Notes: a model not told the origin generated them from the letters alone. A stretch of DNA of 64,000 bases from Hygrophila difformis (GCA_030278955.1 JAOANR010000006.1:57688915-57752914), one strand, 5' to 3'; positions 43,729 to 55,020 are shown, counted from the stretch's first letter. Numbers and translations: made by a program.

Positions 43729-44562
43729 CTAAACTAGTAGTATATTTCAAAGAGCTCAATTATTATTTTGAAGTTAAAGCCCAAATTTTTTAGCCCAAAA
43801 ATTTTTAAGAAGCCCAAGAAATTATTTTTAGCCCAATACCTGTATTTTTAAATAAAGCCCAAATGTTTATTATTTTGAGCCCAAAAATTTTATTTACTTA
43901 GTGTAATATTTTAAACCCAAGGATTAATTATTTTTGGCTCAATATTTAATTATCATGGTAAGCCCAATTATTTTGGCCCAATACCCTTGTTTTTACTTAA
44001 GCCCAAATAATTTATTACTTTTGGCCCAATATAGTGGCCCAAACCTTATTCCTTATTTCTAGATTATCCATGAGGATAAATTATTTTTAAAACCCATGGA
44101 TAAATAAATGCATGTATAAAATAAAACTCATCGGGGGATCATCATTTGCATATGCATACTGCATTTCCTATACCTTAGAGAACTTAGAAGCGGCATATTC
44201 TAACTTAGATCTCTTGCTACACCTAGAAGACTTAGACGTTTGACATCAAATTAGACACGCTCACTAGATATTGATCCTGCCGTAGTTCTGATCTCGTTCA
44301 TCTAAACACCTGCCTAAGCGTAATACTTGCCTTGAAAAAAAAAAAGAGAAAAAGAGAAAAAAAAAACTTGGAATCGTAAAGGCACACGATGCATCAAACC
44401 ATGCAGTGCATAACAGAGACATACACAGAAACCTAGAAACGTCACAGTACTACATCTTAAGAGAAATACCAAACCAAGTCTAACTGAAAACACAAATGGG
44501 AAATACTAAACCAGCCGCTGCTAACACGAGTCTAGATAAAACATAAAACGAGAAACATAAAG

Positions 44563-45897
44563 TCACTGATCAGGAGGAGGGAACTGGCGACGCATGTAGT
44601 CATCCATCTGACGCATGTAGGCGTACATGTCCGTCAAGGTGGCCTGCTGCTCCGCCTGTCTCACAGTGAGCGTGTCCATACGATCCTGATAGAGATCCAT
44701 CCTAGCATCCAAGGCGTCGTAGCGAGCCTGCCCAGCTGCAAACTCAGCATCTAAACTAACACGCATCTCCTGCATCATCTGGAGCATCTGCGTCATGTCC
44801 TGACTCTGCGGTGGAACCACACCCTGCTGTGGAACCACATGAGGAGGAGGTGGCCGCTCTGGAGGAACAACTAAGATCAAACCACCATCCTCAGGCTGCG
44901 GGCGCAGTATAGCCTGAGGCGCTCCACGACGCAAAGTGCTGCGCCGGATGGCATAAGACGGAATACGGTAGTGCTCACCTGGAGCTAAAGGATAGGGGTC
45001 CGTCTCGGGAGACGTGCGGATCCCCTGGGCAGCGCATAGGCCACAAATGAGGTGTGCGTGAGTGATCACCCTACTCCCTCGCCCCCGTCGTAAACCCCTC
45101 ATGTTGTCCGCAATGCAAGCGCCCACATTTACCCGGCCGCCCCGTGCGATAAAGCAGATAGTCTCAAAGACATGATCTATGACGATATGACTTCGGGTGA
45201 TCGGCCGGATGCGTCCTAACCAAAGCTGAGCAAGTACACGCCAAGGAGCATCCAAAGATGTCAGTCGCAACTCGTGAGGGTACCCAGTCCGCGGGGGTAC
45301 CTCGGTACACAAGACACCCCAGGCAGGAGCATAAACCCGACCCTCTGGCTGTGGTCGGAACATGCCATCATCTGGAAGGCCGAAATAGATGTTGATCGCC
45401 CGAGCACTGAAGTCTAAGTAGCGACCACGAACCCAGACTCGAGAAAGGTCGTCGTCTACCCCAAGACCGCTGATGTTGGCGATAACCTCCATGGCTAGAT
45501 AGCCGGAGGCAACGCCCTCGGGATGACGTGCAAGACCGGTCCACTGGAGATGCCCCAAAACTGCACTGATCCGGTCATCGCCCATATGATCGGGGAACAA
45601 GCCTCGCTCGGGAACGTAAGCCCTCTTCCGGCGAAGCTCGTCGAAATAGAAGTCCTGGGAGGCCATCGTAGAGAAACGGAACCGATCACGCCGGCGAGGA
45701 CGCACCTCGTCAGGGAGACCCCTGAGCCTCGGCTCCCGCTCCTCGTCCTCCTCGGACTCACTGTCGTCACTGTCGTCACTATCCGGCATCACCGGAGCGG
45801 CAGTGCTAGGGCCAGCCGCATCACATCGAGTAGCCCGTCTCTTGGCCCCCGGAAGGACCATAAGGAACGCCAAGATGAACCACAGGAAAAGCAACAT
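44563..45897 (-). CDS. Antisense spliced gene inside G4, putative plant transposon protein family
   Basis: An intact ORF on the strand opposite to G4. With the ATG at 45895-45897, one base after a good 3' splice site (GTGTTCGCAG, ending 45899), it has 444 codons; another Met lies 12 codons later. An acidic stretch (about 38-58, DSDDSDDSESEEDEE) is followed by a globular region (about 75-330) with VWVRGRYLDFSARAINIYFGLPDD, RIRPITRSHIVIDH, a GGRVNVGACIADN segment and LICGLCAAQGI. This is the motif order of the 'putative plant transposon protein' (Transposase_32-type) domain. The C-terminal 70 residues form an amphipathic coiled coil (LDARMDLYQDRMDTL). Its role is unknown. Codon use is GC-rich compared with the AT-rich surroundings. 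Confidence 0.7.
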   Translation of the reverse strand: MLLFLWFILAFLMVLPGAKRRATRCDAAGPSTAAPVMPDSDDSDDSESEEDEEREPRLRGLPDEVRPRRRDRFRFSTMASQDFYFDELRRKRAYVPERGLFPDHMGDDRISAVLGHLQWTGLARHPEGVASGYLAMEVIANISGLGVDDDLSRVWVRGRYLDFSARAINIYFGLPDDGMFRPQPEGRVYAPAWGVLCTEVPPRTGYPHELRLTSLDAPWRVLAQLWLGRIRPITRSHIVIDHVFETICFIARGGRVNVGACIADNMRGLRRGRGSRVITHAHLICGLCAAQGIRTSPETDPYPLAPGEHYRIPSYAIRRSTLRRGAPQAILRPQPEDGGLILVVPPERPPPPHVVPQQGVVPPQSQDMTQMLQMMQEMRVSLDAEFAAGQARYDALDARMDLYQDRMDTLTVRQAEQQATLTDMYAYMRQMDDYMRRQFPPPDQ

Positions 45898-45898
45898 C

Positions 45899-46527
45899 CT
45901 GCGAACACCCAATATCAAGGGTAAGGCTAATTTTCAACACATCATTTCACAAGCAAAAATACATAAAGACATCATAAATATAAAGTTCCAACGGGGAAAA
46001 TCTAGGAGGGATTTAGACCCAATAGTTTATCAATACATATTGGGAGAGAATCAAACCAAGGAATGTGCCCAGACAAATTCAAAAACCCATTGTGACATTC
46101 TGTCGAACACCTTATGCGCGCAATAAATTAAGTTCAAAAAAATTTTGTTTGTAAACACATGGCAATTAACCACAAAACCAAACAATTGCTTGAACAACAA
46201 ATCATAATCACAAGTGTCAACAAACAACACCAACGAAACCACTTTTACACCAATAACACCAACAAAATCGAAAATTTCATAGTTCCCCTAAAAATCCAAG
46301 TTCTAGCAAGAAATTCCACAACTTAGGCATATATATCCATACCAATACTTCCTAAACAATAGAAATGGCACCAAAATACTGCATAAACTCACTAATTCGC
46401 GAGAATTAAGCCGAAAATTTCAAAACCCCAATTTACATGCCAAAACCCTAATTTCACAATTCAACCAAATTCTAACAAATCAAGGCATAAAACTTGAAAT
46501 TGGCAAGTGAAAATAGAAGATACATAC
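45899..46527 (-). other. Putative intron in the 5' region of the antisense gene
   Basis: Minus strand: exon end TTTGTAAG, donor GTATGT (starting 46527), acceptor ...GTTCGCAG (ending 45899); 629 nt, AT-rich (about 65-70 percent), in contrast to the GC-rich exon after it. The upstream exon (46528 to about 46650) is CT-rich on the minus strand, like a plant 5' UTR. The intron shows the cassette has its own RNA in antisense direction rather than being a chance open frame. Confidence 0.55.
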
Positions 46528-46614
46528 CTTACAAAGAGAAATCGAAGTCGAAACTAGGAGAATCTGAGCACGAGGGGACGGATTTGAGAGGAAGTTGGGA
46601 GGAATTTCGGAAGG

Positions 46615-46735
46615 GGAGGGGATGAAATGGCTCGCGCGGGGCGCGAGCCCTATTTCTTCACCCTGGGGGCGCCGCGCGGTGGCCGCGCGCTAAACCCCCA
46701 AAACCCGCGCTGACCCCGCGCGGGTCACAAAAAAA
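46615..46735 (-). promoter_or_regulatory. GC-rich block upstream of the antisense gene
   Basis: About 120 bp with repeated CGCGCGG/CCGCGCG and GGCTCGCGC...GCGCGAGCC inverted repeats, in sharp contrast to the AT-rich neighbours. Comparable GC blocks sit in the U3 part of all G-type LTRs. It could be the promoter or an untranslated first exon of the antisense gene. Confidence 0.35.
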
Positions 46736-46795
46736 AAAAAATGAATTTTTCAATTTGTTTACTCCTCCTCTGCTCTACAAAATACGAGTGGACCG

Positions 46796-47275
46796 AAGCG
46801 TGTGAGACGGCAAGACATAGAATTTCAAGTTGGAGATAAGGTCATGTTAAAGATATCACCGATGAAGGGGGTTATGCGTTTTGGCAAACGAGGAAAGTTA
46901 AGTCCTCGGTATATAGGACCTTATGAAATTCTAGAAAAAGTCGGGAATATAGCATATCGTCTAGCCTTACCGCCACAAATGGCTCGAGTCCATAATGTGT
47001 TCCACGTATCACAATTGAAGAAGTATGTGCACGATCCGACCCATGTACTCCAACCGGAGGTGATTGAATTGGATGATAACTTGAGCTACGAGGAAATTCC
47101 GGTACGAATACTCGATGTTAAGGAGAGAGTAACAAGGAACAAAACCGTGAGAATGGTCAAGGTTCTTTGGTCGAACCATGAAAGTGAGACGGCGACATGG
47201 GAGTTAGAAGCCGACATGAAGGAGCGTTACCCGACCCTATTCCAAGACGGTGCAACCACAGTTATGGGGACATAA
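46796..47275 (+). pseudogene. G4 pol remnant: integrase C-terminus and chromodomain
   Basis: The only pol sequence left, homologous to the last 158 codons of G1 pol: FQVGDKVMLKISPMKGVMRFG, RYIGPYEILEKVG, VHNVFHVSQLKKY and the chromodomain-like VLWSNHESETATWE. The homology starts abruptly near 46796, marking the right border of the deletion/replacement. Confidence 0.88.
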
Positions 47276-47497
47276 CTGTACTCTTAAGGGGGGGAGGATG
47301 TAACGACCCGAATATTTTGTATCCCAATAAACAAATTCAAATTGTTTTGAACTACGTAATGACTTGATCCCTTCACAGGGTACGTAGGCAACTTGGAAAT
47401 TTCAATTCTGAGTTCAGTCAAATAATAATAATCAACAACCAATCAATCAATCAATCCAGAAATAAGTCGCGCAACTTCGAGGACGAAGTTGATTCTT

Positions 47498-47510
47498 AAG
47501 GGGGGTAGAC
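47498..47510 (+). promoter_or_regulatory. G4 polypurine tract
   Basis: AAGGGGGGTAGAC directly before the 3' LTR. Confidence 0.85.
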
Positions 47511-50408
47511 TGTAATACCCGAGATTTTTTTTGCGGCGTCTAAAGGAATAAAATTATTTCTTAATCTGATCAAGGTCGAAATATCTCCGAGAAGAAGAAA
47601 ATAATTTATCACAATAAATTATTGCTCGGAAATGAAACGCGGATAGATTCAAAAATTCAAAATGGAATAAAAAGAGGGAAAAGAAGCCGAAGACATTCCA
47701 TGAATCGAGTCAAAAGGAATGGAATTAAATTCAAGAAAGAATTTTTAATTCCAAGAACCCGTGAAGTCGGAAATAATTTAACTAGATAAATTATTACATG
47801 GGAGTCAAAAGACGACGTATTAGAAGCCGACGAATCCAAAACCGACGGACTTAAGATTTCAAACACGAAATCAATTTAAGTCGAAAAAGATTTAAGATAG
47901 GAATCATAATCCGAGAACGGCCCGGAAAAATCGAGCCGAAAACGTATGAGAATAGAAGTCCAAAAAAGAGGAGAAAATGCCCGACGGATCGCACGACCCG
48001 GCCCAGGCCGCAGCCCAGGCCGGAGCCGCGCGGTCCCCGCGCGGGTTTCGCCCAAACAGTGCGCCGACACCGCGCCAAGGGGACAGGGTAGCTGTCTTGT
48101 CGCGTTTGGCGACTTTCTTGCCATAATTTCAGGTCCCAACGTGGGGATCTTGATTTAATTCGGGGGTAGCAGATCTTGGACGATATTAGATACTCCTAAC
48201 ACCCCATTATCAGCCATCCACACCCAAGTTTCATCCCAAACTCTCCCAAAAACCAAAAAAACACAAGTTCTTACATTCCGGCGACTTTCCGACGACTTTC
48301 CGGCAACCAAATCCGACCGAGGAAGTGTGTAGATCAAGGGTTACAGGCTTTGGATTGTTGGTAAGATGTAAATCAAGTTTCCTTGGTGTTTTAAGATCAT
48401 AACCATCATTCTAACTTGCGGATCTTTACTTGCAAACACGTTCGTGGCCAAAGGGGAAGAAGAACGTGTTGCGTAGATCCGTCCGTAGCAATTTTGGACG
48501 AATCCATCGACCCTAGGACGTTCAAGAACTCACTTACAGTAAGTCAATACCTTCCATATCAATATGGGTGGTTTAAAGGCATCCGAAACATTGGATCTAA
48601 AACGAAACGTTAAAATCGAATCTAAAAACCCCAATCTACGTGTTTTCTGAAATCCGACCAAAACTCTTACTTTGAGTTTTCAAACCTAAAAACTCAAAAC
48701 TAAGATTTTGATCCTAAGATCTTAAGCTATATTGTGTAAACATTTCAGAGATTTTCATCGAGTTTTGATACCCCAAATCGTGTCGGACATATTCTGCGTT
48801 TTTAAGAATTTTCAAAGGTTGACAGTTTTCATGACCGAACTTGAGGAGCATATTTCTATCATTTCTAGACCAAACTAATCTTTTTGATCTAAACAAAAGT
48901 TGTATATAATCATGTCTAGTATGTGCATATAAAATTTCAGAATTTTCGGAGTCCATTTGATATGTTAAAAAGTCGAATCTTTGAAAGGTGTCAAACCTGA
49001 ATCCTGGCAGCATACTATTTGTGTAGAAAACTTGATTTTCGACATGCTTCCCATCGTTTTTCCGAAAAACTCAAAACATGAAAGTTGTTCATTAGGATGT
49101 GTTTGAGATACTGTGAAAATTTCAGATCAATCGCCTAAGAATTGGATTTTTAAACTGAAAAGGCGTAAACTGTGACATCGATCGGTTTTAAACTTGTGAG
49201 ATTTTGAAACTTCTAAACAAGCGATCGAAATCTTGTTATATGATAAAGAAGTTGAAACGATATCGGTTACATTGGTTACATAAAATTAGGGGGTGAGTGC
49301 TCTGCAGGGTGCCCTCCTAATTATTCATTTCGTGCCAAAACGGCAATGATTACTACGCGCGAAAGATTGCCAAAACGGCATCTTATTTTTGGGCCTATCC
49401 TCTCGGGTGTATCCGTATGGCTTACTTGAGGCTCGACGGAGTAGTACTGGATATGGCGGATTTGGCTACAAGAGCCAACGGGCCTACCCTCTCGGGTGTA
49501 TCCGTATGGGTTACTCAAGGCTCGACGGAGTGGTACTGGGTATGGCGGATAGGCTGCGGCCGCCGGGCTACCGGCTAAATGAGATATGATACTTATGAAA
49601 TTGGCTGAGGCCGCCGGATCACCGGCTAAATGATACTTTTGATATTGGCTGCGGCCGCCGGATCACCGGCTAAATGATATATTGTTGAGATGATGGCGTA
49701 ACGGGAAATATATTAAAAAGCTCAGATTTTATGAAATTGGTTGCGGCCGCCGGGTTGCCGGCTAAATTAAATATTGTTGAGATGGTGGCGTAACGGGGAG
49801 AATTTTAAAAGCTCAAATTTTTATTTATTTACTTACGGCATTATTCATGCTTTTAAATCATGTCTTAAATAATTGCCCATGCTTAAATTATTTATTACGG
49901 AATTAAATGTGTCTTTAAAGCATGCAACTAAATTCTTATTTTTTTAAATTGGTGAATAAATGTTTTGCATGCATGACAAGAGTTTAATCTTAACTATTAA
50001 AAATCTAACCCCTTTATTGCTATGTAAGGATTGACTTACTCAGTATTTTATAATACTGATAAAAACCGTTGTTCATTTTTTTCTGTTACAGAGTACGGAG
50101 CATGATCACTCATTGGGTGATCATTTTGGGTATTTAATTATTTATTTTACGTGATTGCATGAACGGGTCTGTTTAACCCGTGTTTTGGCCATGTCGGCCC
50201 TATATTTTAAATTCCGCTGCATACACTTTATTTTCGCTGCAACTTTGATGTATTATTTTTAAATTATATATGAATGGGCTGTTTGAATGTTTTAAATTCT
50301 GAAAAACCATAGCCTTGCATCTCTTTAGTGAGCTCGGAGAAACCGTGTCTTGCTAGGGAGGTGTGGCGGTGGCATCCCGGCCTGGGTTATCAAAACCGGG
50401 GTGTTACA
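47511..50408 (+). repeat. G4 3' LTR
   Basis: 2898 bp, partner of 40696-43621, same tandem arrays; lacks 28 bp present in the 5' LTR. Confidence 0.9.
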
Positions 50409-50413
50409 CTAAC

Positions 50414-51223
50414 GAAGTTATATTTAATGACTTCATTTCCTGCATTGCTTCTTTGAGGTTTATAATTTCCTCAATAGAAGCTTCATCGAATTCTTGTTGT
50501 CTAAAAGACAACAAAGCCTTACCAAACTTTCTTTTATCGTGCATTTTTGGATGAGTTAGTTTGGCATTATTATCACCACGTTTGTTGCGAAATAATATAG
50601 GCATTAACCTGTTGAATGCCTTTTCTCTGCGCAACACATGTATCTCATTTCCACAACTTGTGGTAAATATTAATAAATTTCTTTTGTTATCTTGAACATA
50701 TTTTGTAAAGGATTGTATGAAATTATTTCCTAACAAAATATCCGCTCCTGAAAGTACATAGGAGGCGTTTTTACCTTATACCAAGGTGTACCAAATGCTC
50801 CTCCAATCATGATATTGGCCTGTCGAATACCCTTATTTAGTACTAAGATTTTTTGGGAAAAATATCTTCCTGCAATAATGGGTAATGATTCCATAGCTTC
50901 GCTAGGGAAAACTCCTGATTTTGCCATGCAAATACATGATCCTGAATCAATATAAGCTGCAAAATATTCTTACTTATATTGTTCATATATTATCCCTACT
51001 GAGATATAAATGGAAAATGGACTTGTCATTTAATTCTGATGGTGTGACCCTTCAGATTAAATTCTATACCATTATCCTTTCTTATCCATGGTTTATGATT
51101 TTCGAGAAAACTTAATCCCAAAATCATAATCACATTGTCTTTTCCGGCGGTGCCTAAGACTCTGATCTCGTGTCCTGCAATTTCAATTGTTCCTTCATAG
51201 GTTCCAATTGATGGCTGATGCAA
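50414..51223 (-). pseudogene. Pararetroviral protease region and RT N-terminus
   Basis: Three frame pieces: 51026-51223 with MILGLSFLENHKPWI (retropepsin-type end), 50730-50927, and 50414-50736 beginning MLGNNFIQSF. They are of the protease/RT linker type in caulimovirids. The catalytic Asp triplet is not in these open pieces; the gap 50928-51025 may hold it in another frame. Broken by frameshifts. Confidence 0.55.
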
Positions 51224-51418
51224 ATAGTATAAGTCATCACATGGAAAACGGTTAATCTTTTCAGTGATGTCAAATATTACTCATATTTCTTTCCATCCTT
51301 CACGGCATTTAATCTTTATATTATCTACCCCAATGGATTGAGGAGTTATATCTTTGATGAACTCCTTCCCTTTATAGGCCATAATTCTGTCTTCCGACAA
51401 AGACATACGGCTTGCGTA

Positions 51419-52271
51419 CTAAATTCTAGCACTCGTTGATCTGTCTAGAATTGGATGATCTCTTATCTGTATGTCTACTCCTCCTAACATTGGAATCTGG
51501 GTAGGATTTGGAGTCATGACTTCAGCAAATTCCTTGAAAATTCTAGGAATTTCTATATATTCTTTCCTGAGAAATAAGTCAGAATGATGACTATTGCAAA
51601 GTGCATAAGAGATTCTATAAGTTATAGAATATGGTCTGTTCCCTTCTTTCATCAGATCTTTTGTTTTAAAATCCTGATGAATGGTTAGAACTCTACTAAA
51701 ATCTTGGTCAGCTAAGTTATAGGAAATTTTGGGATGTATGTCAAACATTAACTTCCAACATATAAATTTCCTACTATAGTCCCAAGAAGACCATCTCTAA
51801 GGTTATTGATTCTTCTATCAGTGACTGATAAATGTAATTCAGAATCAATGCCTTCTTTGAAGGTTGCCTTAATTACTACTTCAATGGCTCCTACGTGGAT
51901 CCATTTCATAGTAATGGCGATTTCCTCCTTCATTCTGCTTAATTCCTCAAGAATTTCTTCTTTAGGAATTAATTGCATATCCATAATATTACAAATAAGT
52001 TCCATAGGAATTGCAAACTCACCTGCACTTACCTTGTAGATGATGTTATGTCTTCTCTGGTTGAGTCACATCTGGTTAAGAACTCGTCCAATCCCGCCAA
52101 TTCTGAATCCGTCATACGGGCGAGGTTGAAATCTTGTCGCATTATTCTTTCCATGGTTCGATTCGAGATCGTCATCCTTGAAAAGAATCCAGACAGATTT
52201 TCAGTGGTCTGAATCCTGTCCTCTTTAGTCAGACTCGGTTGAAGATCCATCTGAATATGAGTCCGAGTCAC
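51419..52271 (-). pseudogene. Pararetroviral movement protein (30K superfamily)
   Basis: Pieces 52029-52271 (N-terminal), 51748-52005 and 51419-51748. The middle one has the 30K core: WIHVGAIEVVIKATF, GIDSELHLSVTDRRI and DGLLGTIVGNLYVG. The third continues with SYNLADQDFSRVL and the YSITYRISYALCNSHHSD segment. The protein forms tubules through plasmodesmata in caulimovirids. A frame shift at about 51748 and a stop before 52005 break it. Confidence 0.75.
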
Positions 52272-52299
52272 TTCTTAATTCTTCCTCGTATATGTTTTC

Positions 52300-53735
52300 A
52301 TCCGAGGGGATGTCTTCAAACTAATAGACTGGTACAAACTTTCCATGGTAGACCGCTTCCATGATATCCTCGTGGCTTCATACATTCGTATCTCACGATT
52401 CTGGGGGCAATCGGGTGAGATATGACCTCTGGCTCCACAGTTCCAATAGTTGCAGTCCTTGAAGCTTTCGTTGGCTCGGGTATGGGCTCTCTGAACGTTC
52501 TCTTGGACGTCGTTCTCCCCGTGCTCCTTGATGCCGAGCTAGTTAAGCCTTGGGATGAACTCTTCGTTGTTCCCATTCTTTGTCTAGTTTTGTATGTTCT
52601 GACCTTGCTCTTGGACCACCATGCTCTTCTTCTTCGGATTGGAGGTCTTCTGAAACTCTTACTGTATGAGCCTCGACTCTTCTTCTTTCTTCTCTTTTCT
52701 TCTGATTCTCTTATAATTGTTGGAAAATCTTTATTTTCACAACAAAGAGGGGTTCTTTTAATTTTACCTCTTAGTCTCTTGATGTTCTTTTGGGCTGCTG
52801 CCTGTTGACATCATTCTTTGAGCTTATCCTTTAAGAAGGACATTCTTCGGGCTATTGAGTCCACTATACCAGGGAGTACTGTATACGACTGGATCAACAT
52901 CTCTCTCCATGGGCTGCAGATTTTTGCAAAGAACATGGGCATGCTACTTCAGTTGTCATTTTACTCCGAAAATAGTATTTACGAAGTCAGTAGATATATT
53001 CGTCTACTGCGCAAATACTTCTTAACTCCATACCCAATAATGCTTGGGTATAGACCTTGATTTTTTTCGGTTCTCTGTTATTCAAAATAACCATCTCCTA
53101 CAAAATGGGCTTTGAATAAGAGGCCAAATCTTTTGCAGATTGTGCTTTTGGATTCTCCTTCGAGTATTTGCTCATTTAAAGCCACCGTGGAGTTTTTCCA
53201 GCCTAGCTTTGCCGATCCTTCGAGACTTAGCTCTATTAATCTGACAAAGTTTTCTTTATCGAGATCCAAGGTGGTTGCTGCAATCTTCATTGAAACTACC
53301 CATTCGTCAATCAGATCTTCGATGTTGCGGAAGTTGATAACATCGAGGTTCAGTGTTATGCCATATGGATTTAATGGTTGTAACATCGTCTTGGCCCATA
53401 GTGTGGATTCTGGTGCTCTACTTGGGTTCCATCCTGGGTTTCGTCTTGCATTGAGATGTACCTCAGGATACTTGTTCATGTGGAAATCTGTACTTTCTCT
53501 CATTGGGACATCAGGCGGTCCATCGTGGGTTACGTTGGATCCTGATTTTTCCGCATAACCCAATTGAAGAACTTCATTGGGTTTTACATTAACCAGATCC
53601 ATAATCCCAAGTTGGGAAAATGATTGTGTTACTTCTTGTAGATTTGATAGATCTGCCCTGGAAACACGCATTCGACTGTTTTCAGTAGATCAATCATAAG
53701 CTCTTCTTGTGATTTCTGCTTTGGAACCATAGTTA
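52300..53735 (-). pseudogene. Pararetroviral coat protein with zinc knuckle
   Basis: The largest piece (53078-53671, 197 codons) contains WVVSMKIAATTLDLDKENF and RLIELSLEGSAKLGW, typical of the coat-protein core of caulimovirids. A Cys-His knuckle of CX4-5CX4HX4C type is encoded at 52407-52454 in a different frame, where caulimovirid coat proteins carry their RNA-binding motif. The likely native start is upstream of 53671 in yet another frame (ATG near 53732). Between 52460 and 53078 the reading frame is scattered over several short pieces. Confidence 0.7.
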
Positions 53736-54249
53736 CTTTTCCTGTAAAGCTTATACGGGCCCGAATGCATCTCTAATATTGGCTTGATTATTCTTGGAAG
53801 ATCCATGAATATCCTTCTGCCTTTTCTTGATATCCAAAATATCAAATTTCCGATTTAAAATACCTTTCTTTAGATCTTGAAATAATTTCAAGATCTCCTC
53901 TATTGATTGATTCAAGTTATCTATTTTTTCAGGTAAAATTAATACCCGGTTACCATAATCTTGAATCGTCTTTTGAATTTCTCTTAAGTTTCTGAGAACT
54001 TAGAGCTATCCGGATCAATTTCTTTCCAGTCAGTTTCTCTCATTTTCATGAAAGAAATTACTTTTAATAAAATCTTGTCTTATGGACAAGTTCAAGAATT
54101 TCCTTTGGAAATTTCTATTTTTATTTCCAAAATTTGGAAATAACTCGTTGGTTTCAAATTAATTGAATCCATTAAATAATTAAATCTTCTCTATTAAGAA
54201 ATAAAATATTGTAAATAATATAATTAATATGTTCTTCAATAAAACCTAG

Positions 54250-54261
54250 TCTCTGATACCA
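54250..54261 (-). promoter_or_regulatory. Pararetroviral primer-binding site, tRNA-iMet
   Basis: Minus strand TGGTATCAGAGA, the first-strand primer site that defines nucleotide 1 of caulimovirid genomes. It is not next to an LTR, which supports a pararetrovirus over an LTR element. Confidence 0.75.
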
Positions 54262-54262
54262 A

Positions 54263-54547
54263 ATTTCATGCACTTGGGGTCTCATTTGTATAGAAAACTT
54301 TGGAATAAGACTAAAGTATATAAAGTCAAACTTTTGGGGTTTTAAAGAAAATAAGGGAAAAATTGTTGGATTATTAATTAATTTTAAATTGGTCCTTATC
54401 ACTTAATTTCATTCAATATGTGTTTATATTTGTAATGACCTAATTCTGAAAACTCAACGTGACCTAAAATTGGAATAGGCTCTTGTAATGGTCTTTTTAT
54501 TCATTTCCCCTTCTAAATAAATCAATGAAATTGACGAGAGCCAAAAC
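54263..54547 (+). promoter_or_regulatory. UBA1 upstream region
   Basis: 285 bp between the viral primer site and the TATA box of UBA1. AT-rich, with no ORF. The end of the pararetrovirus copy may lie inside it, so the gene's distal promoter could be viral or displaced. Confidence 0.4.
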
Positions 54548-54548
54548 T

Positions 54549-54556
54549 ATAAATAG
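54549..54556 (+). promoter_or_regulatory. UBA1 TATA box
   Basis: TATAAATA within CTATAAATAG, followed by a CT-rich 5' UTR typical of plant housekeeping genes. Confidence 0.6.
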
Positions 54557-54788
54557 AACTCTAAACCCTCCTTCCTTTTCTTTTATACTCCTCCTCCTTC
54601 GGCTCTTCCTTCCTGCATTCCTCCCTCACCTTCTCCCTACAACTCTCGAATCTTTCTTTCCGTCTACAGTCCGTCCTGTCGCCCTTCCCTCACCGTTCCA
54701 AAATCTTCTACACATTCCCAGGAATTCAGCGATACACGTGTGGAATTCAAACGCCCGTTCATCCACATTGCCTTGGGTTTCATAGCGT

Positions 54789-55020
54789 ATGAAGGTTGTT
54801 GCTCCTTCGCGGATTCAGGTGTCTTTCTTTTCTTTTTTCTTTTATTTTTTCTTTTTTCTTTACGTATTCAAGTACGAAATTGTGTTATATTTCTGAGGGA
54901 AAACTAAAATTACAAAGGAAATCAGGGCAATTGAGATTTGATCAATTTACTGCCATTCTTTTTCCCTCTTCCCTCCGTTTGATCGTTTTCCTTTTGTGTT
55001 TTTGATATCTTTAGTGCTGA
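54789..55020 (+). other. Possible uORF spanning the 5'-UTR intron of UBA1
   Basis: An ATG at 54789 opens 10 codons up to a donor site (ATTCAG|GTGTCT, intron from 54819). After the acceptor ending at 55014 the frame reads TGC TGA, giving an 11-codon uORF that ends 14 nt before the main ATG at 55035. The intron prediction rests on donor/acceptor appearance only. Confidence 0.35.

Larger units (their letters stand above)
40691..50413 (+). mobile_element. G4: Gypsy element carrying an antisense gene, with TSDs
   Basis: LTRs 40696-43621 (2926 bp) and 47511-50408 (2898 bp), TGTAATACCCGAG...GTGTTACA, flanked by CTAAC at 40691-40695 and 50409-50413. The LTRs are near-identical by eye apart from scattered substitutions and one 28-bp indel (about 42438 vs 49249), so insertion is recent. 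The internal region is only 3889 bp: iMet primer site, leader homologous to that of G1, a 2.4-kb antisense cassette, the last 158 codons of pol, and a purine tract. It is non-autonomous and presumably mobilised by relatives such as G1. Confidence 0.9.
50414..54262 (-). mobile_element. Endogenous pararetrovirus, 5' segment
   Basis: Minus strand, starting at the iMet primer site (54250-54261) and running through coat protein, zinc knuckle, movement protein and protease-like parts into the G4 insertion site. Coat protein before movement protein, then protease/RT, is the gene order I know from cavemovirus/solendovirus-type caulimovirids; assignment to that group is inference. With 38149-40695 and 19605-20235 it sums to about 7.0 kb, near the size of a caulimovirid genome (7-8 kb). 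Several frame breaks in every gene mark it as a dead copy. Confidence 0.8.

Noticed and set aside
44563..45918. Host gene interrupted by G4 rather than carried by it
   Set aside because: The ORF lies between the LTRs of G4, whose TSDs match across the whole element, so the gene is inside the element.
19605..54249. Similar TTTTATTGAAGAA segments at both outer ends of the pararetrovirus, in inverted orientation
   Set aside because: Only about 20 AT-rich bases; inverted ends are not expected for a caulimovirid; chance is the simpler explanation.
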